Of a stretch of DNA of 14,049 bases, positions 7,801 through 14,049 are shown piece by piece. This stretch comes from Firmicutes bacterium UBA5389 (GTDB lineage Bacteria > Bacillota > DTU025), in NCBI GenBank assembly GCA_002409965.1, contig DHON01000056.1, forward strand, positions 1 through 14,049, written 5' to 3'. A program made the translations under genes and the position numbers. Under the pieces are notes generated by a model. The model was not told the origin of the DNA, did not search any database, and saw nothing but the letters and a program-made list of their open reading frames with translations. How positions within the stretch are numbered: position 1 is the first letter of the stretch; each line of letters starts with the position of its first letter.

Positions 7801-8048
7801 GTGAGCCGCTTGACCACTTCCTCCACCTGATCCTGCGCTAGCCAAGGGTTGACGATCCGAAGCTGCTCGCGCAGCACGGGTAGCATCACCACCTGGGTGA
7901 AGCTCTGCCGGTAGCTGTCGGCCGGATGCTGTTTTCTGTCGAGGTCGATGATCTCCCATCCCAGTCCGGCTAGCTGATCCAGCAGGGGCTTCTCCACATA
8001 GTTGCGCTCATCGAGCATGATGTGCAGAGGAATGTCACCCTTGGTCAT
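4860..8048 (-). CDS. hsdR: Type I restriction enzyme, R (endonuclease/translocase) subunit
   Basis: This 1062-residue subunit translocates and cuts DNA in complex with HsdM and HsdS. The N-terminal nuclease (about 1-230) shows the PD-(D/E)XK pattern: Asp154 in VPDIVLF and Glu168-x-Lys170 in IECKSP. The SF2 motor follows: Walker A TQGSGKS (321-327), DEAH (423-426), motif III GYTGTPI (448-454), and the later helicase motifs LTGFDAP and QAIARVNR. The C-terminal 300 residues are helical and probably bind the HsdM/HsdS core. All key residues are present and length is normal, so it looks active. ATG 8048 has AAGGAG at 8054-8059, 5 bases away. The start overlaps the RhuM-like stop as ATGA, and the stop overlaps the metallopeptidase start. 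Confidence 0.97.
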   Translation of the reverse strand: MTKGDIPLHIMLDERNYVEKPLLDQLAGLGWEIIDLDRKQHPADSYRQSFTQVVMLPVLREQLRIVNPWLAQDQVEEVVKRLTESFPGTDLIENNRYVFNMLLENTSVSENRETGERSPTVRLIDFACRESNRFIAVCQFKVRVLGTEHHIVPDIVLFLNGLPIVVIECKSPKVNDAIPEAIDQILRYSEQRGAKGEGSAPLFYYNQIVVATCRNEAKFGTITTHREKHFYRWADPYPRTVDDLEHGASGPNDQQRLVAGMLDRDNLLDLIRTFTLFSSDDRGQTIKIVGRYQQFRAVKLAVKRLLEGRDPRERGGIIWHTQGSGKSLTMMFMVREMYRHAQLSHWKVVFVTDRTQLEGQLNETSQNIGFTVKVANSIRELKELLRSDSSDLIMAMIHKFREVDLAETFPELNPSPHILVMTDEAHRSQYARLGANFDKGIPNATRIGYTGTPIDKTERVFGDYIDKYTMRQSIEDGVTLEIVYEGRTHNAEVPDREGMDAAFEDVFSDCNLKQRMEILGYGSRDAYLEAEPTIAAKAKDMVAHYLTHVFPNGYKAQVVATSREAAVRYKRHIDAALAAAVTQLERANPRRLDLDQLRKLTSDVIISGDHNDLPHLKAYSDKSRHKTSIKSFKMAFGGEENGISGDMGFLIVNNMLLTGFDAPVEQVMYLDQVITAHNLLQAIARVNRVSGESKEKGFVVDYVGIGHHLKKALDTYDEREQQKIIDSLSFPEEELRELASSHGAIMDLLRKYGLTDLTDHDAFFDLFYDEDVRFEFMLAFKKLTRSLNLVFPARQALDYIHDYEALAEVNLLAGRVFRDDRMSMKGIPPKLRSIADQYLESRGIETKVKPISILDQDFQKQVGERRRVKTKAAEVEHAIRHHLQVELDDDPDLQASFSEALEAILFEFHDNWQKIYEELENLRERIRNASKEPTYGLHRKKQMPFFRVFAREIFGKGDVDDLAGATLVADERISGYGLSGEDRISRLVDLTQQVFLVVERELRLTGFWESAPARNKLRGDLQKILVSQEFLTLPGVLEGRERILSRIMELAMKNNDIILYSE

Positions 8049-9070
8049 GGCTTCTCCTTTTCTGCCGATTCCGGCTTGGACAGCAGCTTAACGGCCTTCT
8101 CGAAGTGCTGTTCTACCGGCGAGCGTTGGTTGATGCGCCATGTGCGGTGTTTTTCGTATTCGAGCTGGGCCCTGGCGAGCGCTTGCTCATGTGAGACTGT
8201 TCCTGCATGTGACAGCAACTCGCGTCCGCTCAGCTTCAGGAAGTCATCGAGCTTCGCGACCCAGTCACTCATGTACATCGGCTTTCGAGCCAGCGCCTGA
8301 AGCTCGGCGAACTCCAGGTAGGATGAGACAACGCGGTTCAGAATGTCGAGCTCCTCCGGGTTCAAGTAGTTCTTCGCGATGGCCGCTTCGCTCTTTGTGG
8401 GCCTGTTGCCGCTCCAGTAGGTGAGTCCCATGTTCTCCTTATCTGCGTCTGCCCGACGATACACGACCTCAGCTGCCGTTTGCCCGTGAGCGGCCCAGTG
8501 CATCTTGTTCTGCAGCGTGGCAAAGAACCGCCGCGACACTTCCGTGTTGGGATCGTAGTCAATGCTGGTAGCGTAGATATCCAGAACCTTGCTCCAGAAC
8601 ACCTTCTCAGACGAACGGATGTCGCGTATGCGCGCCAGTAGTTCATCGAAGTAGTTGCCGCCTCCAGCCCGCTTCAGACGGTCATCGTCCATGGCGAAAC
8701 CCTTCACGATGTACTCACGCAGGCGCTCGGTGGCCCAGACGCGGAACTGAGTGCCCCGATGTGACTTTACCCTGTAGCCAACGGAGATGATCACATCGAG
8801 GTTGTAGTGTTGGGTGTCGTAGTCCTTGCCATCGTCAGCAGTTATCCGGAATTTCCGGATAACTGACTCGGCGTCCAGTTCGCCTTCGGCGAAGATGTTC
8901 TGAATGTGCTCATTGATTGTGCGTATATCCTTCTGGAATAGCTCTGCCATCCGCTTTTGAGTGAGCCAGACAGTCTCGTCCTGCACGCGCACTTCCAAAC
9001 GTGTTTTCCCATCCTCCGTTTGATAGAGGAGGAATTCGGCGAGCTCTTGCGACTCTCGCCTCTGACTCAT
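8045..9070 (-). CDS. rhuM: RhuM-like protein encoded inside the type I restriction operon
   Basis: This 341-residue protein resembles the virulence RhuM family (named from a Salmonella SPI-3 gene), whose biochemical role is not established. The N-terminal part contains a likely helix-turn-helix, VWLTQKRMAELFQKD (about 34-48), followed by TINEHIQNIF. The family hallmark is around 85-125: YDTQHYNLDVIISVGYRV and then RGTQFRVWATERLREY. The C-terminal half is helical and ends in a charged EKEKP tail. No transmembrane segment or signal peptide is seen, so action is cytoplasmic and probably on DNA or the restriction complex. The start ATG shares one base with the hsdS stop (TGATG), and its own stop overlaps hsdR as ATGA. 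That placement implies stoichiometric co-expression with the restriction subunits. The gene symbol denotes family resemblance only. Confidence 0.85.
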   Translation of the reverse strand: MSQRRESQELAEFLLYQTEDGKTRLEVRVQDETVWLTQKRMAELFQKDIRTINEHIQNIFAEGELDAESVIRKFRITADDGKDYDTQHYNLDVIISVGYRVKSHRGTQFRVWATERLREYIVKGFAMDDDRLKRAGGGNYFDELLARIRDIRSSEKVFWSKVLDIYATSIDYDPNTEVSRRFFATLQNKMHWAAHGQTAAEVVYRRADADKENMGLTYWSGNRPTKSEAAIAKNYLNPEELDILNRVVSSYLEFAELQALARKPMYMSDWVAKLDDFLKLSGRELLSHAGTVSHEQALARAQLEYEKHRTWRINQRSPVEQHFEKAVKLLSKPESAEKEKP

Positions 9071-10359
9071 CAGCCCATCACCTCACTATCACTGAGCAAG
9101 GCAGTGACGCGAACTCTGCCTGTGAGCAGGTCTTGCATGAGCCCGGTTTTGAGGGAGCGGAGTTTTCGCAACTGCCGGCTGGTCATACTCACGGACCCCT
9201 CAACCTTGCTCAATCGCTCAGCAATCAGGCGTTGTTCATGCTTTCCCGGTAGGGCGAAGGAGATATTCCTGACCTCAGCGATATTGATCCCTTTCACAGC
9301 CTGTCCAAGGGCGTGGAGCTGAATCTGATCCTGGACCTCCATGGACTGCAGAAGGAAATAGAAGTACTGTTTTGAATGCACTTCCTTCAACCGCACTCGA
9401 GCCGTGTCCTGCGTAATGTTGGCCCCTTCCAACTCGGGGGGCACGATAGCAATCCTCCCAGTTGTTCCCCTGATCGAGAGAAGCAGGTCACCCATGCGGA
9501 GTCTGGAACGTCTGTAATGGCTATCGATCTTCGGGTCAGTGAGCAGCAGCTGGTTCTGGAGAATCTGTCCACCACTAATGTCCTTGACCTTTATTACAGG
9601 AATACCATCGTCGGAGCCTGTTCCGGGCATCAGTATTCCATAGCATATGGGACTACCATCCCTAACGCAGCCGTTGAGCGTGTTTATCTCCCACTCCACC
9701 GGAATCCTCCCCAAGGGCGAGTCCTTGAACCGGTGGGTCTCTTCGGAGCGAAGATTACCTTGCTCATCGATGCCGCGGGTAAGGAGGTCCTCAATCAGGC
9801 CAGTTTTGATGCGCTGCTGTTTGGCGATTAGGGCCTCTGTCTGCTCAATCGCCCGATCCACCGTGGAGAGGATTTCGGCGATCCTAGTCTGCTCAGCCAT
9901 GGCGGTGGGGAATGAGAGCTCAACACGCGACAGAGCCGCCTTCGAGATCTCGGCAAACGTGGTTCCTTCGCCAAGCCTCTTCACCGTGTCGATGTTGAAG
10001 AGTACATTGTAGTACACGAACTCAGGGTAGAAAGCACTTCCTGGCGCTAGAGCCTTACATCCCTGGTTTGTGCAGAACGGTACCTCTGCAATAGCCACGT
10101 ATCCAATAGGCGCACGAGATGATACCACAAGCGACCCCGCAGGAAGCAGATGAGCTGAGCATCCACGGAGGCCTTTCTCAGTGATACGTCTCTCTGAATT
10201 GTGCAGGTAAGGTGTATTCAGTTTGCTTAGGTCATTCGGAGTTACCCATACGATTTCTCCGTTCCAGAAGGACCGGGTTGATGTTGAGGGTGTCGACCCT
10301 GAAACAAGCATCCCGCATTCATCGAGTCGCTTTTTCTCCCAACCATCGACTCTGTTCAC
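9070..10359 (-). CDS. hsdS: Type I restriction-modification specificity (S) subunit
   Basis: This 429-residue subunit sets the DNA target for both methylation and restriction. Two target-recognition domains (about 5-150 and 215-372) alternate with two helical spacer regions. The first spacer includes IAEILSTVDRAIEQTEALI and LIEDLLTRGID, the second IAERLSKVEG and LMQDLLTGRVRV, an internal repeat diagnostic of HsdS. The second domain starts with the usual lead-in DSPLGRIPVEWE. The two domains differ clearly in sequence, so an asymmetric bipartite target is expected. GTG 10359 is favoured because it makes a GTGA overlap with the hsdM stop and has TTGGGG 8 bases upstream. A TTG at 10365, with GAGGGGG upstream, is a real alternative and adds two residues. 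No repeat tract suggesting phase variation is seen. Confidence 0.95.
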   Translation of the reverse strand: MNRVDGWEKKRLDECGMLVSGSTPSTSTRSFWNGEIVWVTPNDLSKLNTPYLHNSERRITEKGLRGCSAHLLPAGSLVVSSRAPIGYVAIAEVPFCTNQGCKALAPGSAFYPEFVYYNVLFNIDTVKRLGEGTTFAEISKAALSRVELSFPTAMAEQTRIAEILSTVDRAIEQTEALIAKQQRIKTGLIEDLLTRGIDEQGNLRSEETHRFKDSPLGRIPVEWEINTLNGCVRDGSPICYGILMPGTGSDDGIPVIKVKDISGGQILQNQLLLTDPKIDSHYRRSRLRMGDLLLSIRGTTGRIAIVPPELEGANITQDTARVRLKEVHSKQYFYFLLQSMEVQDQIQLHALGQAVKGINIAEVRNISFALPGKHEQRLIAERLSKVEGSVSMTSRQLRKLRSLKTGLMQDLLTGRVRVTALLSDSEVMG

Positions 10360-13031
10360 CCCCAATACCCCAACCCCCTCAGAAACCCATCCAGCGTCTT
10401 CATGGTATCGGCCCGCTGGGCTTCCAGCTCGCGCATGGACACGGCGTACTTGTCCCAGAGGTTCTCTACTGACTGGATCAACGCGCGCTTCTCCACGTTG
10501 AGATAGCGGTCGAGTTCCTGGTGGATGAGGTCATAGAGCTTCTTGAGGATAAGCTGCCGGGCTTCTTCATCGGTGAGCCGACCGCCAACGGCGGCGAGGA
10601 CGCTATCCGTCTCGGCCATGCGCGCTTCAAGGATATCCCTGTCCCTTTTCAAGGCGGCGATTCTCCCCTTGTCGGCTTTCTTCCCGTGGTCAAGCTTCGC
10701 CAACTGGGCATCAACCTGCCGGATCAGCTCTTGCGTCTCAGCGCTGAGTGCATCGCCGCCCACACGCTTGAGTTCCAGCTTGAGGGCGAGCTCATCGGCC
10801 TTGCTCTTCAGTGCGGCTCTGCTGTCGCGGATGCGCTTTTCAATGCTCTTGATGGCCTCATCCTGCGCCTGCAGGGCGGAGAGTTCTCCGCGGGCGGATT
10901 CGCTGGTGCTCCCGGCGAGGTCGTCGATGAGCTCCTTGAGGGCTTTCTTGATGACGGCGGCGGTGACACTCTGATTCTCTTCTGGCTCATAGGCGGCGAC
11001 TTCCTGGGCTATTTCAACTGCCTCGGCCAGCTCGCTCTGGCCCTCGCTGATCTGTGCCTCCAGCGTTTCGACCTCGTCGGCCTCCGACTGGAAGAACGCT
11101 GCGACCAGGTAGTCATCGGGAACTAGGCTGTTGTGCCAGCCAGTGGAGATGATGGTTTTTAGGTCGTAACGAATCTGCTGCCACCAGTTCACGAACACCC
11201 CGGCGCTCTTGAACTCGTCAAGCACGCAGAGTGGAATCAGCTTGCTCTTGAGTGCGGTGAGGAGTTCATTGCGGAGCTGGAGGAGCTTCTTGCCGTTGTT
11301 AAGCCCGGAGAAATCGTCGCGGGCCACTGCCCACCAATCCTCCAGCGCTGCGCTGTGGGCGGCGAACACCTGCAGAAGCGCGGGCTCGGCCTCCAGGACG
11401 GGCTTGACGGCGGGCCTTCTGCCAACGCGCTCGCGGAACGCGAGATAGCCTGGGCGCTCAGGCTCAAACAGCGTGTCGGGATCTACTCCGAAGCGGGCGA
11501 AGTCCTGGGCTCTGGCGGCGACCTCAGACTCGGGAATGCCGCCGATCAGGTGCGCCTGCACGTCCTCGGGCTCTGGATCAGGAGTATTATCCACGTAGCG
11601 ACGCACGTTCAGGCTGTAGTCGTTGCCGCCAGCGATCTCAGCCCTGCTTACTAGGCGACTGTACTTGGGAATCTCCCGCTTGTGCGTGAACACGAAATCG
11701 ATCTTTTCGATATCTTCGGGGCGCAGCCTATTCTGGGCCTTGCCTTCGGCATATTCCCGATCTGCGTTGATGAACAGCACTCTGTCGCGCAGAGCATCGG
11801 GCTTGCTCTTGTTGCACACAAGCACACAGGCGGGGATGCCGGTTCCGTAGAACAGGCCAGGGGGTAGGCTGACAATAGCCTCAATCACATCGTCATTGAT
11901 CAGGATCTCCCGGATGAGCTTCTCCTTTCCGCTACGGAAAAGCACACCGTGGGGCATGATGGTGGCCATGAGTCCGCGAGGCTTCAGGCTGGCCAGCATA
12001 TGCTGTACGAACATCAAGTCGGCCTTCTTGCCCGTTTCTGGCGTCCACTCCCGGAAACGGTTGGGGAACTTCATGTTGGCACGGCTGTAGTTCTGGGAGA
12101 ACGGCGGATTGGCAAGCACGCGGTCGAACTTGCGCACCTGCCCGCTGTCGAGGATCAGCGGGTTTGCCAGCGTATCACCATTCTCGATGGTGGATCGGGT
12201 GATGTTGTGGAGGATCATGTTCATTATGCAGATCGACCACACAGTGCCGTTGGAGTCCTGACCGAAGAGGGCCAGGTCGTTGGGGTCTTGACCCTGCTCC
12301 TCTACGTACTGATGCGACTGAATCAGGAAACCCCCTGAGCCTACGGTGGGGTCATAGATGGTGTTGCCCGCCTCGGGCTTGGTGAGCTGCACCAAGAGTC
12401 GCACCACCTCGGCAGGGGTGTAGAACTCCCCGCCTTTCTTGCCTGCGCTGTCGGCGAAGTACTTGATGAGATACTCATAAGCTGCGCCCAGCAAGTCGGG
12501 GAATTCGAAATTGTCATTGACCAACACGAATTGAGGTTGGTTGAAGTGATCCAGCAGATCCTTCCACTTCTGATCGGGGATCTTGGTTTTGCCTTTGACG
12601 GCGTTAAAGTCGATGTTGTTCTTGAGCACTCCGGCGAGGGCATCGTTTTCGTCTTCAATGGCAGCTATCGCCTTATTGAGCATATTGCCGATATCGTATT
12701 TCAGGTCCTTCAGCGCTGGAACCGTTTCGCCGTTTTCGTCGATCCACGACTGATGCCAGCGAGCACGCATAGGAACAAAGAAGGTCTCGCCGTAAGATGT
12801 CTTGTCCTCAAGGAGCTCGTCAATCAGTTCGGGCCTATCTTTCAGATGAGCAAAGGACTCATCGATCAGGTGTTCGCGCTTAAGGTCGAACTCGTCTGAC
12901 AGACGCTTGAGAAACAGCATGCCGAATATGAACTCCTTGAACTCCGAAGCATCCATACTGCCGCGTAGGATGTCGGCAGCCTTGAGAAGGAAGCTCTCAA
13001 GCCGCGCGAGGGTTATCTTCTGAGCAGACAA
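10356..13031 (-). CDS. hsdM: Type I DNA methyltransferase (M) subunit with long C-terminal helical extension
   Basis: This 891-residue N6-adenine methyltransferase modifies the HsdS target and is also a structural part of the restriction complex. The N-terminal helical domain (about 5-180) leads to the catalytic domain: GGEFYTPAEVVRLL (200-213), SAM motif DPTVGSGGF (227-235) and catalytic NPPF (308-311). From about 480 on lies an extension of roughly 400 residues rich in Glu, Lys, Ala and Leu, probably coiled coil, ending in ENLWDKYAVSMRELEAQR and DGFLRGLGY. Ordinary HsdM proteins are near 500 residues; long forms of this kind exist in other type I systems. TTG 13031 is preceded by AGGAGGAG with 6-base spacing, and the protein then starts just before the first domain. 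Upstream in-frame starts (GTG 13049, ATG 13259) lack support, and the longer one would run into the divergent gene. Confidence 0.95.
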   Translation of the reverse strand: MSAQKITLARLESFLLKAADILRGSMDASEFKEFIFGMLFLKRLSDEFDLKREHLIDESFAHLKDRPELIDELLEDKTSYGETFFVPMRARWHQSWIDENGETVPALKDLKYDIGNMLNKAIAAIEDENDALAGVLKNNIDFNAVKGKTKIPDQKWKDLLDHFNQPQFVLVNDNFEFPDLLGAAYEYLIKYFADSAGKKGGEFYTPAEVVRLLVQLTKPEAGNTIYDPTVGSGGFLIQSHQYVEEQGQDPNDLALFGQDSNGTVWSICIMNMILHNITRSTIENGDTLANPLILDSGQVRKFDRVLANPPFSQNYSRANMKFPNRFREWTPETGKKADLMFVQHMLASLKPRGLMATIMPHGVLFRSGKEKLIREILINDDVIEAIVSLPPGLFYGTGIPACVLVCNKSKPDALRDRVLFINADREYAEGKAQNRLRPEDIEKIDFVFTHKREIPKYSRLVSRAEIAGGNDYSLNVRRYVDNTPDPEPEDVQAHLIGGIPESEVAARAQDFARFGVDPDTLFEPERPGYLAFRERVGRRPAVKPVLEAEPALLQVFAAHSAALEDWWAVARDDFSGLNNGKKLLQLRNELLTALKSKLIPLCVLDEFKSAGVFVNWWQQIRYDLKTIISTGWHNSLVPDDYLVAAFFQSEADEVETLEAQISEGQSELAEAVEIAQEVAAYEPEENQSVTAAVIKKALKELIDDLAGSTSESARGELSALQAQDEAIKSIEKRIRDSRAALKSKADELALKLELKRVGGDALSAETQELIRQVDAQLAKLDHGKKADKGRIAALKRDRDILEARMAETDSVLAAVGGRLTDEEARQLILKKLYDLIHQELDRYLNVEKRALIQSVENLWDKYAVSMRELEAQRADTMKTLDGFLRGLGYWG

Positions 13032-13037
13032 ATGTGA

Positions 13038-13045
13038 CTCCTCCT
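13038..13045 (-). promoter_or_regulatory. Strong ribosome binding site that decides the hsdM start
   Basis: On the minus strand AGGAGGAG occupies 13045-13038 and is followed by six bases and then TTG at 13031. It is the strongest Shine-Dalgarno match I see in the window and points to TTG rather than GTG 13049, which lies upstream of it. Confidence 0.65.
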
Positions 13046-13170
13046 GCACCGCAAATCTCCAGCTTAGTTCGTCAGTATGAGATGGTTTCCCTTTCTGGGC
13101 TCGCACAATCCGCCTATGCAGGGGCCGAATCGTTTCTCCAAATCGAGTTGCTCCACGACAATCGGTTGGT

Positions 13171-13198
13171 TTGGCTGCTTCATCTTGGAGACGATAAC
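13171..13198 (+). promoter_or_regulatory. Weak promoter candidate for the RemA-like gene
   Basis: TTGGCT (13171-13176) and GATAAC (13193-13198) are 16 bases apart and would start transcription near 13205, about 30 bases before ATG 13237. The match is modest. On the opposite strand I found no convincing promoter for hsdM in 13032-13210, although the operon must be read from this region. Confidence 0.3.
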
Positions 13199-13236
13199 CT
13201 GAGATGTTGATGCAATCGAGGGGGGTGCCAATTCTG

Positions 13237-13608
13237 ATGGAGGTAAGAGAAAACGCCATTGTCCCTCTGGGCTACGGCAAATACGTTCGAGCGATTAGGA
13301 TCATAGCCTTGGACCCGATAGAAGACGACCGTGGACCCGGTCGTCGCACTAAGGTCTATGTGGAGCAATTGCCCAATCCCCTTGTGGCTTCGAGGACAGA
13401 GAATTCGATTCTGGCGAGCATGGTCAAGACTCCGAGGGAGGTATTGGAGGCAACTGCAGCGCTTGAACTCATTCAGGACCTCCTCGATGATATCCAGCAG
13501 GTCGGGCCCATGCTGCGCAAGAGCATTAGGGATGAAGCCGGCCTGGATCTTGACGAGCTCGAACTGAAGGTCAAAGAGATCCTGGCGCATGAGCTCGATG
13601 CGGAGTAG
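13237..13608 (+). CDS. RemA/DUF370-like small protein, possible DNA-binding regulator
   Basis: This 123-residue protein resembles the RemA (DUF370) family, small DNA-binding regulators known from Bacillus matrix-gene control. PLGYGKYVRAIRIIALDP (about 10-27) parallels the family start IGFGN-x-I-x3-R-x-I-x-I-V-x-P, GRRTKVYV (35-42) matches the conserved GRRTR-A-V-x-I strand, and SILASMVKTPREV corresponds to the terminal LSA-x-QPETV. The loop between the first two blocks is much shorter than in RemA, and a helical tail of about 50 residues (from LEATAAL) is added, so this is a divergent member. ATG 13237 gives the N-terminal length usual for RemA; ATG 13204, ATG 13210 and GTG 13225 are in-frame alternatives. 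The gene is divergent from hsdM with roughly 205 bases between the two starts. Control of the restriction operon is inferred from position only. Confidence 0.55.
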   Translation: MEVRENAIVPLGYGKYVRAIRIIALDPIEDDRGPGRRTKVYVEQLPNPLVASRTENSILASMVKTPREVLEATAALELIQDLLDDIQQVGPMLRKSIRDEAGLDLDELELKVKEILAHELDAE

Positions 13609-13839
13609 CGGATATCTGTGCACACTTTCGTGCGTATCGCCCCGATGCTGTAGGATTTCGTGGCCGGCCTATCGAATGTAGTGGAAGGCGATCGACGTAT
13701 GACGGTCGCGCCGCTCGCGATTGCGCGGGCTTGATTGAATCGCCGCGCATACTCGTGACTTCAGTCGTGAGTAAGCGGCACCATATGTTGCGCAAGAACT
13801 ATCAGAATAGCCTGCAATTGCCTGTACCCGTCCATATAT
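13609..13839. other. Gene-free spacer between the RemA-like gene and the transposase remnant
   Basis: I see no credible gene in these 231 bases. Reading frames on either strand lack family resemblance and ribosome binding sites. The left half is GC-rich and the right end is AT-rich (CCATATATATG). It contains the hairpin at 13751-13772, listed separately. Confidence 0.5.
13751..13772 (+). repeat. Imperfect hairpin resembling an IS200/IS605 end
   Basis: ACTC-gt-GACT-tc-AGTC-gt-GAGT at 13751-13772 forms two 4-base-pair blocks separated by an internal mismatch. IS200/IS605 elements carry subterminal imperfect hairpins with a GACTTCAGTC or GACTTTAGTC core, which TnpA recognises as single-stranded DNA. 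The match, and the TnpA remnant 70 bases downstream, suggest one end of such an element. The cleavage site cannot be placed. Confidence 0.45.
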
Positions 13840-14034
13840 ATGTTATACTCTCAATGGGCGGATGAGTTGGCACTAAAGGGCGTCTCTGCACGATTGCTCT
13901 TGAAAGCGCATCCCGAAATCCGTTCTCAATTATGTGGCGACCATGTTTGGAACCCATCGTACTTCATTGCGACAGTTAGCGAGAATACAGAAGAGCAGAT
14001 TCGGCACTACATTCAAGGCCAGGAGGAGAGGTGA
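13840..14034 (+). pseudogene. tnpA: IS200/IS605 family transposase TnpA remnant (C-terminal part)
   Basis: The frame encodes 64 residues, of which about 50 match the C-terminal third of IS200/IS605 TnpA (Y1 HUH transposase): KGVSARLLLKAHPEIRSQL, WNPSYFIATV and the helix IRHYIQGQ, whose Tyr is probably the nucleophile. The HUH histidine motif and the rest of the N-terminal domain are absent; intact proteins have about 130-150 residues, so this copy cannot be active. The first codons contain WADELALK, similar to the extreme N-terminus (MADEL) of several TnpA proteins, as if the middle had been deleted. A putative extended -10, TGTTATACT (13841-13849), overlaps the 5' end. The stop is at 14032-14034. 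Whether a tnpB follows lies beyond the window. Confidence 0.75.
13841..13849 (+). promoter_or_regulatory. Extended -10 promoter element of the IS200-like remnant
   Basis: TGTTATACT at 13841-13849 is an extended -10 element (TGn plus TATACT) just upstream of AATGGGCGGATGAG, probably the former tnpA start region. No -35 box lies at normal spacing; TTGCCT at 13818-13823 is 20 bases away. Confidence 0.3.
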
Positions 14035-14049
14035 CGCAGGTCTGCATGG

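Noticed and set aside
10521..11126. 201-codon + strand frame opposite the hsdM extension
   Set aside because: It is the complement of a charged, repetitive helical region, which gives Leu/Gly/Ala-rich shadow frames. No ribosome binding site or recognisable domain.
13049..13259. Extending hsdM upstream to ATG 13259 or GTG 13049
   Set aside because: The added residues do not look like HsdM, the longer form overlaps the divergent gene, and the strong ribosome binding site points to TTG 13031.
13571..13795. Minus-strand 74-codon frame in the spacer before the transposase remnant
   Set aside because: No ribosome binding site or family match, and it runs through the IS-type hairpin.
1..14049. CRISPR array, tRNA or rRNA genes, riboswitch, or repeat-based phase-variation tract
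   Set aside because: Reading both strands I saw no regularly spaced repeats, cloverleaf or rRNA-like segments, and no long simple repeats in hsdS or hsdM. A cmscan/tRNAscan run was not possible here.

Overview
The window is bacterial: dense, mostly short-gapped coding, Shine-Dalgarno sequences, GTG/TTG starts and moderately high GC with GC-rich third codon positions. No rRNA, tRNA or taxonomic marker is present. A Gfo/Idh/MocA oxidoreductase beside a TIM-barrel sugar isomerase, plus a RemA-like protein, would fit a Gram-positive-like or Armatimonadota/Planctomycetota-type genome, but that is only a guess.

Left part (1-4046, + strand): the tail of an unrecognised reading frame; a Gfo/Idh/MocA NAD(P)-dependent sugar oxidoreductase (196-1290); a spacer with a long inverted repeat and a good sigma70-type promoter; a very small nucleotidyltransferase of the GSX10DXD (MNT) type (1448-1648) that looks truncated or frameshifted; a sugar phosphate isomerase/epimerase-like TIM barrel (1671-2474); a hairpin-rich spacer; and a 12-TM MFS transporter (2700-4046). 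Oxidoreductase, isomerase and transporter plausibly serve one carbohydrate or polyol pathway, substrate unknown.

Middle (4171-13031, - strand): a complete type I restriction-modification operon in the order hsdM, hsdS, rhuM-like, hsdR, YgjP/WLM-type zinc metallopeptidase. All four junctions overlap by 1-4 bases, so the RhuM-like protein and the metallopeptidase are built into the operon rather than merely next to it. HsdM carries an unusually long helical C-terminal extension and probably starts at TTG. HsdS has two different target-recognition domains, so it should recognise a bipartite site. HsdR has intact nuclease and helicase motifs.

Right part (13032-14049): a small divergent gene (13237-13608, +) resembles the RemA/DUF370 family of DNA-binding regulators and shares the hsdM upstream region, so it could regulate the operon. 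It is followed by about 230 bases without a gene, which hold an imperfect hairpin of the kind found at IS200/IS605 ends, and then by a 5'-deleted TnpA remnant (13840-14034). This suggests a transposon scar flanking the defence locus.
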